Shown: one piece after another, positions 1 through 6,450 of the stretch | How positions within the stretch are numbered: the stretch's first letter is position 1 | Layout: each line of letters begins with the position of its first letter | Source of the DNA: Streptomyces novaecaesareae | Lineage (GTDB): Bacteria > Actinomycetota > Actinomycetes > Streptomycetales > Streptomycetaceae | Direction: 5' to 3' | Assembly (NCBI RefSeq): GCF_000716875.1 | Contig: NZ_JNWQ01000128.1 | Span: forward strand, 1-13,110 | Length of the DNA: 13,110 nucleotides | The notes under the pieces: generated by a model | Seen by the model: only the letters and a program-made list of their open reading frames with translations | Told to the model about the DNA's origin: nothing | The model's database searches: none | Position numbers and translations under genes: made by a program

Positions 1-52
1 GAGATCTACACTAGACCGCTCGTCGGCAGCGTCAGATGTGTATAAGAGACAG
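1..52 (+). other. Illumina Nextera i5 adapter and Tn5 mosaic end (contamination)
   Basis: Positions 1-11 match the tail of the P5 adapter (GAGATCTACAC). An 8-base index follows at 12-19 (TAGACCGC), then the Nextera linker at 20-33 (TCGTCGGCAGCGTC) and the 19-base Tn5 mosaic end at 34-52. This is untrimmed library adapter and not genomic DNA. It marks a true contig end. From memory the index differs by one base from the N501 index TAGATCGC, which fits a sequencing error. Translations of this stretch give the known artefact peptides starting MCIRDR on the plus strand and VSYTHLTLPT on the minus strand. Confidence 0.97.
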
Positions 53-62
53 AGGTACACCC

Positions 63-1244
63 GTGCGATCTCCGAGAACCCCCGCCCTGCCGGCCCTCCT
101 CGGCACCCTCGTCCTGCTCCTCACCCTCGCCCTCGCCCCGGACGCCGGAGCGGCAGCCGGCTCCCCGGCCTCGGCCTGTGCCCTGTCCGGCACCACCGGC
201 TGGACCGACGAGGGCCACGACACCGACCGAACCCGCTTCCAGCAACCGCTCGGCACCAAACGCGTGCTCACCCTCTTCGTCGACTTCCCCGACGCCCCGG
301 CCGACGGCCCCACCTCCGCCTACAGCGCCCAACTCGCCCCCGCGGCCGACTGGATGTGGCAGGCCTCCTACGGCCGCACCTGGCTCGCCGTCACCCCGCT
401 TGACCGCTGGCTGCGCATGCCGCAAGCCTCCACCACGTACGGCTTCCAGCGCGGCATCGGCTTCGAACAGCACGAGGCCTACGTCCGCGACGCTGTCGCA
501 GCCGCCGCCCCCTACGCGGACTTCTCCCGGTACGACCTGATCTACGTCGTCCCGCCCCGGACGGCGGCCGCCATCAGCTTCACGCCGACCTACGTCTACG
601 ACCCCACCACGAGCGGTGTCACCGCGAACGGCACCCGGATCAAATGGGCCGTCACCTTCGGCCAGGACATGTGGTACTGGGGCCCGAAGATCGCCGACCA
701 CGAGACCGGCCACACCTTCGGCCTGCCCGACCTGTACGCCTTCACCGGCACCGACCAGCACCGGTACGTCGGCGGCTGGGACCTGATGGGGCGGATCGGC
801 GGGCCGGCCCCGCAGTACACCGGCTGGGAGTCCTGGAAGCTGGGCTGGATCGACGACGACCAGGTCGCCTGCCTGCCCTCCCCGGGCTGGACCACCGTCC
901 AGCTCAACGCGGTCGAGTACACCGGCGGCACCAAGATCGCGGTGATCCGCACCGGCGACACCACCGCCTACGTCGCCGAGTCCCGCCGCGCGGCGTACAC
1001 CGACCAGCACCCCTGCTCCACCGGCGTGCTGATCTACCGCATCGACACCTCCGTCCAAACGGGCTACGGCCCGGTCCAGGTGGTCAACGGCAACCCCGCC
1101 GACACCCCGCCGGCTGGCTGTACTCCGCTCGACATGGCCGCCCACCGCCCCGGCCAAAGCTTCACCGACTGGTCCGCCCGGGTCCAGATCTCCGTCCGCA
1201 GCGGCGGCCCGTACGGCGACACGGTGCAGATCAGCCGCTGGTGA
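63..1244 (+). CDS. Secreted M6-family-like zinc metalloprotease
   Basis: A secreted zinc endopeptidase of about 393 residues from GTG 63. The N-terminus has basic residues, a leucine-rich hydrophobic core (about residues 8-24) and an Ala-rich cleavage region, a clear signal peptide. The metzincin zinc motif HETGHTFGLPD lies at residues 213-223 (H213, E214, H217, D223), and a Met-turn-like WDLMG starts at residue 239. Length and layout fit M6 (immune inhibitor A-like) proteases of actinobacteria. The HExxHxxGxxD form with Asp as third ligand also resembles snapalysins, but those are much shorter. The start is uncertain because native sequence begins only at base 53. GTG 63 has AGG ten bases upstream and the signal peptide follows it at once; the longer frame from 36 is adapter-derived. 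Nearby cysteines at the N-terminus of the mature part and later suggest disulfides in an exported protein. It stops 82 bases before the next frame. Confidence 0.85.
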   Translation: MRSPRTPALPALLGTLVLLLTLALAPDAGAAAGSPASACALSGTTGWTDEGHDTDRTRFQQPLGTKRVLTLFVDFPDAPADGPTSAYSAQLAPAADWMWQASYGRTWLAVTPLDRWLRMPQASTTYGFQRGIGFEQHEAYVRDAVAAAAPYADFSRYDLIYVVPPRTAAAISFTPTYVYDPTTSGVTANGTRIKWAVTFGQDMWYWGPKIADHETGHTFGLPDLYAFTGTDQHRYVGGWDLMGRIGGPAPQYTGWESWKLGWIDDDQVACLPSPGWTTVQLNAVEYTGGTKIAVIRTGDTTAYVAESRRAAYTDQHPCSTGVLIYRIDTSVQTGYGPVQVVNGNPADTPPAGCTPLDMAAHRPGQSFTDWSARVQISVRSGGPYGDTVQISRW

Positions 1245-1326
1245 CCGGCATCCGGAGCCTGCGGGGACGATACTTCCCCCTGGCCCCGGAGGGCCTGAAG
1301 ACCTCGGCCAGCTGGCCGACTTCGCC

Positions 1327-2874
1327 ATGACTGAAGTCGAGCTCAGGAGACTTCTGTCCGAACTGAAGGCTACGGACGACCAGACCACTGGAGCGGGTTT
1401 GCCGACACTCGCCGGCCGGATCTCCGCGCTGTCGGCCGAGGCTTCACAGTCCAGGTCCGCAGAAGCTCTCCGTACAGCGAGGGAGGCAATGAACGAGCGA
1501 CTCCAGGCACTTCGCCAGCGGAAGTCCTTCCAGAAGAGCCAGCGGCAACTACTGAGGCACCTTAAGGGTTGGGCCATCAGTACCCACTCGGTGCGCCAGT
1601 TGGAGCGGTCACCCAAGTTGTTCGACCTCGTGATCATCGACGAGGCCAGCCAGTGTTCCGTCCCGTCGATCTTCCCGTTGCTGCTCCGCGCCAAGCGGGC
1701 GCTGATCATCGGCGACCCGATGCAGCTGGGGCACATCGCCTCGATCTCCCCCCAGCAGGAGAGAACCGCCAGGGAGCGCGCTGGGTTGAGCGCCGCCTGG
1801 TTGGAGGAGCACCGGCTCTCCTACCGGACGCATTCCTCTTACGACGCCGCCCGCTCAGGTGCGTCGTCAGCACTGCTACTCGATGAGCACTACCGCTGCC
1901 ACCCCGAGATCGCGGATGTCGTGAACGGCTACTGCTACGCGGGGCGGCTGAAGGTGCTGACCGACATCCGCGAACAGGTACCGGCTGTGGACCTGACCGG
2001 GGGCCCCGGTCCCGGGGCCGTGCTGTCGTGGGTCGATGTGCCCACCGGGGAGTCCGCCCGCGGCCAGCGCGGGGGATCCTGGTGCAACACCATGGAGGTG
2101 TCGGCTGTCGAGCGGGTGGTGTCCGAGTTGCTGAGCCACCTGCCTGTCGATGCGACCGTCGGCGTTGTGACTCCCTTCCGGGCACAGAAGGAACTCCTGG
2201 AGCGGAGACTGCGCGACGACCGCGTCCTGGTCGGAACGGTGCACGCCTTCCAGGGCGGCCAGCGCGACGTCATGGTGCTCACCCTCGTCGCCACCGACAA
2301 CGCGCCGCAGAACACGATCCACTGGGTGGCGGGCCAGATGAACCTCTGGAACGTTGCCGTCACCCGAGCCAGGTCTCAGCTGATCACGGTTGGCCACCGT
2401 GCCTTCTGGCAAAAGCACGCCGGGCTTCCGGCCGAGCTGGCGAGCCGGTCGGTCCCGGTCAACCGCGACCGGACCACCAGACCGGCTGCGCTCGATCACG
2501 TGCCCATTACCCCGGTTCCGGTGTCCGCACGACACACTGAACTCGCCGACCGGCTCCAGGCCCACCTCGACGACCACGGCATCCATGCCCTGGAGCGCTC
2601 TGTTCCTGTCGGGGGGACGACCGTCGACTTCGTGGTCACGACACGCGGCCAGGTCTCGGGGAATGACGAGAACGTCGTGCTGATCATCGACGAAGGCCCG
2701 CGGAACGACGAGGAGCCGGCGCGCCACCTGCGACTCACACAGGCTCGCTGCGAGCTTCTCGTGGGGCTGCCTTCGGGTGGAGTCGGGGCGAAATCGGCAC
2801 CGGTCACCCGGAGCATCCGCATCCCGGCATGGCGTATCTTGGCCGGAACAGGCGTGCCAGGTCTCACCAGTTGA
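1327..2874 (+). CDS. Upf1-like SF1 helicase, N-terminally truncated, with nuclease-like C-terminal domain
   Basis: The C-terminal part of an SF1 (AAA_11/AAA_12, Upf1-like) nucleic-acid helicase. Visible motifs are Walker B DEASQ at residues 105-109, motif III GDPMQ at 129-133, YRCHP at 189-193, motif V-like HAFQGGQRD at 306-314 and motif VI NVAVTRAR at 342-349. Residues 1-90 are charged and helical, like the stalk insert of this family. The P-loop (GxxGTGKT), which should lie further upstream, is absent here and from all frames upstream to the contig start. ATG 1327 has no convincing ribosome site and the frame stays open upstream to about 1243, so this is probably a decayed or rearranged 5' end, or an assembly join. 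Residues about 400-500 resemble a PD-(D/E)xK-like domain (D434 in VDF, D455-E456), but no lysine completes the site. Without the P-loop it should not hydrolyse ATP alone. A hairpin terminator follows. Confidence 0.8.
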   Translation: MTEVELRRLLSELKATDDQTTGAGLPTLAGRISALSAEASQSRSAEALRTAREAMNERLQALRQRKSFQKSQRQLLRHLKGWAISTHSVRQLERSPKLFDLVIIDEASQCSVPSIFPLLLRAKRALIIGDPMQLGHIASISPQQERTARERAGLSAAWLEEHRLSYRTHSSYDAARSGASSALLLDEHYRCHPEIADVVNGYCYAGRLKVLTDIREQVPAVDLTGGPGPGAVLSWVDVPTGESARGQRGGSWCNTMEVSAVERVVSELLSHLPVDATVGVVTPFRAQKELLERRLRDDRVLVGTVHAFQGGQRDVMVLTLVATDNAPQNTIHWVAGQMNLWNVAVTRARSQLITVGHRAFWQKHAGLPAELASRSVPVNRDRTTRPAALDHVPITPVPVSARHTELADRLQAHLDDHGIHALERSVPVGGTTVDFVVTTRGQVSGNDENVVLIIDEGPRNDEEPARHLRLTQARCELLVGLPSGGVGAKSAPVTRSIRIPAWRILAGTGVPGLTS

Positions 2875-3181
2875 GCATGCAGATACCCCTCGGGCACCGA
2901 CGCACTGGTCGGCGGCGATCCACGGTGAATCGTCCGTGGTCGCCGCCGCCCAGCGTTCGGGTCGCAGCTCGCCGCTACTCCTCCTGCCAAGCCCACTGAG
3001 CCGCGATCAGGTACCAGTTCTTCGACATGGGATCCTGGATTTTCACTTCCGCGTTCGGCAGTTGACGTCATATGGAGCGATCCACCAGCCGAACGCCTCT
3101 GTCCGCCCGGTGTCGCTCCAGTCCGTACACTGAAGTCACGAGTACGTCGTCGAGTGTTTCCGCCGATTCGAAGGCGAGGCC
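2875..3181. other. Intergenic region with terminator and weak promoter candidates
   Basis: This 307-base gap holds the hairpin terminator at 2911-2947 and an 8-bp palindrome TGACGTCA at 3063-3070. A TANNNT-type -10 candidate, TACACT, lies at 3126-3131 about 50 bases before the next gene, with no good -35. On the minus strand a 23-codon frame with GTG start (3046 to 2975) encodes an aromatic-rich peptide (NWYLIAAQWAWQEE). Its expression cannot be judged. No RNA gene was seen. Confidence 0.4.
2911..2947 (+). terminator. Hairpin terminator after the helicase-like gene
   Basis: GGCGGCGA (2911-2918) pairs with TCGCCGCC (2940-2947), and CCACGG (2920-2925) pairs with CCGTGG (2934-2939). There is one bulged T at 2919 and an 8-base loop. 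There is no U-tract, as is common in actinobacteria. It lies 37 bases after the helicase stop and separates that gene from the downstream TGT-like gene. Confidence 0.65.
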
Positions 3182-4372
3182 ATGTCCGACTCCTCCGTCC
3201 CGCGCTCCCGTTCCCGTGGATCCTCCCGACGGCGGAGGTTCCGCTTCATCGACCAAGCTCGTTTCGCCCAACCGGAGTTGCTCGCCGAACGACTGCTCAT
3301 CCATGTGGACGCCACGCGAGTGGGGTGGGTGCGAGACCAGCTCAACACAGGCCGGAGCGGGCTCGTGATCGGTGGGCCGAAGGCCCTCAGGAAGGCACTG
3401 GACCTACGGGAGGAGGGCTATGAGGACGTGCTCCTCGCCGACCCGGCGTTCTACGAGGTCGGCATCGCGACGGCAGACCTGCCCTACCTGCAGCGGACCG
3501 GTGAGTTCCCCGCCACCGACCCGCTCGGTCAGGCAGTCCAGGAGCAGCTCGCCGTCGGAGCGACGGCGGCGCTCACGCCAACCGGGTACCTCCGAGCCGG
3601 GGACACGGCCGCTGTGCGAGCTGCTGTGCGCGAGGTGGTCGTGCGCGAGGATCCTCGAATCGTGCTCGCGCTACCGATCGACGTCGGCTGGCTGCAGATC
3701 GACCTGGTCGACAGTCTCATCGATGAACTGAGCACAGCACCGGGATCCAAGGCCATCATGCTCGGCGGCCAGTTGGACCCGCTGGCGAGTTTCCCCGACG
3801 CTCTCACCGGCCTGGCCCGGGTCCTGGCTCAGGTACCGGGCACCGCCCTGCTGCGGGCCGATCTCGCGGCGTTCGGCGCGCTCGCCAGGGGCGCGGCATT
3901 CGCCGGCTACGGGCTTTCAGGGCGCCTCCGGCACATCGTGCCGCCCGGCGAGCCGACGAAGAGCTCGGGGTTCGCCGATTCCCCGTCCGTTCTGTTCCCC
4001 GAGTTGATGGCCCTGTTCTTCGGAAAGACCCTCGCACGCCGCTTCGCCGCGACGCACGCACCCGTTTGTGAGTGCACGGCCTGCGGACGACGGCCGCTGG
4101 ACAGCTTCCCGAGCAATCGTGACGCCAAAACGGCAGCCCAGCACAACACATCCGTGCTGTTGTCCTGGCAGCAGACGTTGCAGACCCTGGCACCCGGGCC
4201 CGACCGCCAACGGTGGTGGCAGGAACGCTGCCGTGCCGCCGTGAACCGCTATCCGCTCGTCAACGCCGCCATCCAGCAGCCGAACGGATTCAGGGTCCAG
4301 CCGCAACTGCTGCGGTGGTCCCTCCTGAATGCGACGGCACCTTCGACATCGACAGGCGCAGGAGCGGACTGA
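3182..4372 (+). CDS. tRNA-guanine transglycosylase-like (TGT/DpdA-like fold) protein
   Basis: 396 residues. The C-terminal third carries C296-x-C298-x-x-C301 followed by H321-N322 in a QHN context. This is the zinc-binding pattern of queuine/archaeosine tRNA-guanine transglycosylases (CxCxxC...HN). The middle alternates strands and helices rich in Gly and Ala, consistent with a TIM barrel. The TGT signature DSGGFQ is not present. Candidate acidic counterparts are D87 (LLADPAF), D167 (LPIDVGW) and D227 (LLRADL); these are guesses. Family members exchange guanine for a 7-deazaguanine in tRNA or, for DpdA, in DNA. The substrate here is unknown. The first 20 residues are basic and Ser/Arg rich. 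ATG 3182 is preceded by AAGGCGAGG at good spacing. It lies 307 bases after the helicase-like gene and ends 12 bases from the convergent gene, so its partners are uncertain. No preQ0 synthesis gene is in the window. Confidence 0.6.
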   Translation: MSDSSVPRSRSRGSSRRRRFRFIDQARFAQPELLAERLLIHVDATRVGWVRDQLNTGRSGLVIGGPKALRKALDLREEGYEDVLLADPAFYEVGIATADLPYLQRTGEFPATDPLGQAVQEQLAVGATAALTPTGYLRAGDTAAVRAAVREVVVREDPRIVLALPIDVGWLQIDLVDSLIDELSTAPGSKAIMLGGQLDPLASFPDALTGLARVLAQVPGTALLRADLAAFGALARGAAFAGYGLSGRLRHIVPPGEPTKSSGFADSPSVLFPELMALFFGKTLARRFAATHAPVCECTACGRRPLDSFPSNRDAKTAAQHNTSVLLSWQQTLQTLAPGPDRQRWWQERCRAAVNRYPLVNAAIQQPNGFRVQPQLLRWSLLNATAPSTSTGAGAD

Positions 4373-4384
4373 GAGGCGGGCGGT

Positions 4385-4996
4385 TCAACCAAGTCGTCCG
4401 TACAGCTCCTCGACGAAGTGCCAGGCCGCTGCGGTGTGCCGCAGAGGCCTGTACGCCTCGGGTTGCAGGGCTATCCGGATCCCGTCCTGCTCATGGACGA
4501 AGACGCCGATGCCGTAGAAGGCGGCCTCCGTCAAGATCTCGTCCAGCCCCGCGCACGGGGTCCGGCGGAGCAGGACGGCTCGGCGGCAGAACGGTGCGAA
4601 TCGGCCTGCACGCTCGAGACCCCGCCGCCAGTCGGTGGCCGGCACAACCGCGAGGTCAACGGCGAGCGGCCGGACCGCTCGACGTGTCACCAGCTCCGTG
4701 TCCGACTCGACCGCTCCGTGAGGGAAACCACGAACCTCTACTCGCTGCGGGAGCGAGCCCACCGGAACGGGAAGGTCGACCGGAAGGCCGAGCAGGCACT
4801 CCAACACGGGGATGCTGTCCAACCGCTCAGCGCCAACCGCTTCCCGCCTGCGATGCTCACCTTCATCAATCCGGTACAGCAGAAGGGCACGGGTGCCCAG
4901 GACCGAGAGCGTGATCCCTTCACTCTCCGAGGACACCTGTGAGAGGGCCGCCTCGCGGACAGAGCGCCAAGCCGCAGGATTCGCCACACTTGCCAT
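4385..4996 (-). CDS. Hypothetical protein, 203 aa
   Basis: An unrecognised soluble protein. ATG 4996 is chosen over the longer frame (to 5164) because AAGGTGGGG lies just upstream at ribosome-site spacing, and the upstream extension is Arg/Pro/Gly rich and noncoding in look. The protein has a strand-rich core (ITLSVLGTRALLLYRID near the start), a middle with several Val/Leu/Pro stretches, and a C-terminal segment with alternating hydrophobics (FYGIGVFVHEQDGIRIAL) and aromatics ending in AAWHFVEELYGRL. There is no signal peptide, membrane helix or catalytic motif that I recognise. It converges with the TGT-like gene with 12 bases between stops, so the two are physically linked but not co-transcribed. 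It could be a partner of that locus or an unrelated neighbour. Codon choice at third positions is strongly G/C, so the frame is likely real. Confidence 0.65.
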   Translation of the reverse strand: MASVANPAAWRSVREAALSQVSSESEGITLSVLGTRALLLYRIDEGEHRRREAVGAERLDSIPVLECLLGLPVDLPVPVGSLPQRVEVRGFPHGAVESDTELVTRRAVRPLAVDLAVVPATDWRRGLERAGRFAPFCRRAVLLRRTPCAGLDEILTEAAFYGIGVFVHEQDGIRIALQPEAYRPLRHTAAAWHFVEELYGRLG

Positions 4997-5371
4997 GGAC
5001 CCCACCTTGCCGTACAACGCGGCACCACGGCCAGGCGCCCCTCCCCGCCGGGCTTCCGGGATTGCACGGGCGGATCTCGCATCCTCAGGGCAGCACGGGC
5101 CCGGGTGGCCGCGTCGGGCTAGGGCAAGGAGCCTTCTGGCACCGGGATCCTTCCGGCTGGACACGCGAGGTGAGGTCCTGAAGTCTTAAAGCCGCCTTCC
5201 CTGCGCAACCGACCCGCAGCTGAACCGCTGGGGACGGGTTACGGACTCGTCGAACACCCTGTCTTCTGCCTGAGACCGGGGCTCAGCTGCTGCGGGCCGC
5301 GCCATCCAGATGGCCTCTCGGCTGCTGCCAAAGCGGCCATCCCTTCCGCAGCGGCTGGATGCCAACTACCG
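4997..5371. other. Noncoding upstream region, nothing recognised
   Basis: No convincing gene on either strand. The stretch includes the presumed promoter region of the minus-strand gene ending at 4996, but I could not identify -35/-10 boxes with confidence. Open frames here are Arg/Pro-rich shadows. The region ends at the outer tip of a 103-bp repeat copy. Confidence 0.4.
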
Positions 5372-5474
5372 TGAGTCTTCGCCATCTTCGAACATGCAGG
5401 TTGGAGGCTCTGGTGTGGTGCTCGCTCGGGATACTCATGCTGATCTCGGGCGGAAGTCTGCGGTCTTGATCATC
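5372..5474 (+). repeat. 103-bp dispersed repeat, solo copy A
   Basis: A 103-base copy that starts TGAGTCTTCGCCATCTTCGA and ends GTCTGCGGTCTTGATCATC. By hand alignment without gaps it matches copy C (reverse strand of 7875-7977) at 76 of 103 positions. The two ends are conserved and the middle diverged. It has the same orientation as copy B (6334-6437). No transposase gene is attached to it, so it may be an end remnant of an older related element. Confidence 0.75.
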
Positions 5475-5690
5475 CGTCATGTCATCGGTCGATGCTGTCG
5501 CATTTGGGTCATTGAGCCCAACCCAGCCAGCCGGATTGTTGATGTCAAGCAGCCGCTCGCGGCGGCGCGGCCCGCACGGCACATCGGCCCCCAGCGTCAT
5601 CTCCCGGTGCGGCACGGTCTCGCGGCCCACGGCCGGCGATGGCGTTCGCGAGCGTCGCAGCCAGATCTCCGTTGTATGTAGTGTGCGGGA
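5475..5690. other. Upstream region of DinB-family gene
   Basis: 216 bases between repeat copy A and the DinB-family gene. Similarity to copy B continues a little past the 103-bp unit (shared TCATCGG), then is lost. No gene was recognised. It ends in a possible promoter directly before the start codon (5679-5684). Confidence 0.4.
5679..5684 (+). promoter_or_regulatory. Candidate -10 box for a leaderless DinB-family mRNA
   Basis: TAGTGT fits the actinobacterial -10 consensus TANNNT and ends 6 bases before ATG 5691. Transcription from it would start at or next to the A of the start codon, giving a leaderless message. No clear -35 was found and the ribosome site before the ATG is poor, which fits the leaderless reading. 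Confidence 0.4.
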
Positions 5691-6272
5691 ATGACGAAAA
5701 GCGAGCGGCTCGCGGAGCAGTTGGACTGGCACTGGCGCATGAACCTGCGGCCGCGGCTGGACGGACTTACCGATGAGGAGTACTTCTGGGAGCCGGTGGG
5801 CGGCTGCTGGAGCATCCGCCCACGTGGCACGTCGGCCGCACCGATGTCGGAAGGTTCGGGGGAGTGGACGATGGACTTCGCGTCCCCAGATCGGGTGCCG
5901 GAGCCGGCGCCGGTGACCACGATTGCCTGGCGGCTGGCGCACATCATCGTCTCGTGCCTGGGCTATCGGGTCGGATGGTACTTCGGCGGCCAGGACGTCG
6001 CCTCCGAGACATTCGCCTACGCGGGGACCGCTGACGAGGCGCTGAAACAGCTCGATGAGATGTACGGGAGATGGAATGCGGGGGTCCGCGCGCTCTCGGA
6101 CGCTGACCTGGAGAATCTGCCCACGGTGGGTCCCGAGCGGTTTCCCATGGAGAACAGGGTCCTGCACGTCAATAGGGAGTTGATCCATCACGGCGCTGAG
6201 ATTTCCCTGCTGCGCGACCTCTATCGCTGGCAGGGACGGAGCCGTACCGCGCCGACCATGACTTTCCGGTAA
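5691..6272 (+). CDS. DinB family protein (DinB_2-like)
   Basis: 193 residues, a normal length for the DinB/YfiT-like four-helix-bundle metal-binding family. The sequence is helical and rich in Trp. The expected three histidines of the metal site are plausible at H84 (WRLAHIIVS), within H159 (VLHVNRE) and in the H166-H167 pair (LIHHGAEISLLRDLY). The C-terminal HHxxEI-LLRDLYRW segment is characteristic. Some relatives are bacillithiol- or mycothiol-dependent transferases; the reaction here cannot be told. The segment W58-V74 (EWTMDFASPDRVPEPAPVTT) is a loop seen in actinobacterial members between helices one and two. The gene is flanked by mobile repeats: copy A upstream in the same orientation and copy B 61 bases downstream. 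It may therefore be a passenger or simply a neighbour of repeated insertion. The start lacks a good ribosome site and may be leaderless. Confidence 0.8.
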   Translation: MTKSERLAEQLDWHWRMNLRPRLDGLTDEEYFWEPVGGCWSIRPRGTSAAPMSEGSGEWTMDFASPDRVPEPAPVTTIAWRLAHIIVSCLGYRVGWYFGGQDVASETFAYAGTADEALKQLDEMYGRWNAGVRALSDADLENLPTVGPERFPMENRVLHVNRELIHHGAEISLLRDLYRWQGRSRTAPTMTFR

Positions 6273-6333
6273 CCGGCGATCGAGCTTCGGAACCTACGTG
6301 GACTCCGTGACGCTCCGTGGCTGCGAGCTTCAG

Positions 6334-6437
6334 TGAAGCTTCGCCATCTTTCGAACGTGCTGCTCGGCGGTGCTGGCGTGCGGGCTCTCCGGGGTGCTCG
6401 AGCTGGTTGATCGCGGGAGTCTGGGGTCTTGATCGTC
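6334..6437 (+). repeat. 103-bp repeat copy B (left inverted end)
   Basis: It starts TGAAGCTTCGCCATC and ends GGGGTCTTGATCGTC, with one extra T in the CATCTTT run relative to the other copies. The preceding bases GCTTCAG create a small hairpin (GCTTCA-g-TGAAGC) across the tip. It is the inverted partner of 7875-7977. Confidence 0.75.
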
Positions 6438-6450
6438 CTTCACGGCACTG

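Noticed and set aside
1306..1317. The palindrome GGCCAGCTGGCC as an operator
   Set aside because: Such GC-rich palindromes arise often by chance at this base composition, and the site lies in the doubtful 5' zone of the truncated helicase.
6..1736. A 576-aa minus-strand open frame
   Set aside because: It is a Gly/Val/Arg-rich shadow of the protease and helicase frames, and its end is the adapter peptide VSYTHLTLPTSGLV.
5283..6191. A 302-aa minus-strand open frame antisense to the DinB-family gene
   Set aside because: Its only recurring peptide (DDQDRR...HVRRWR) comes from the 103-bp repeat, seen again in other frames at the other copies; the DinB frame is the supported one.
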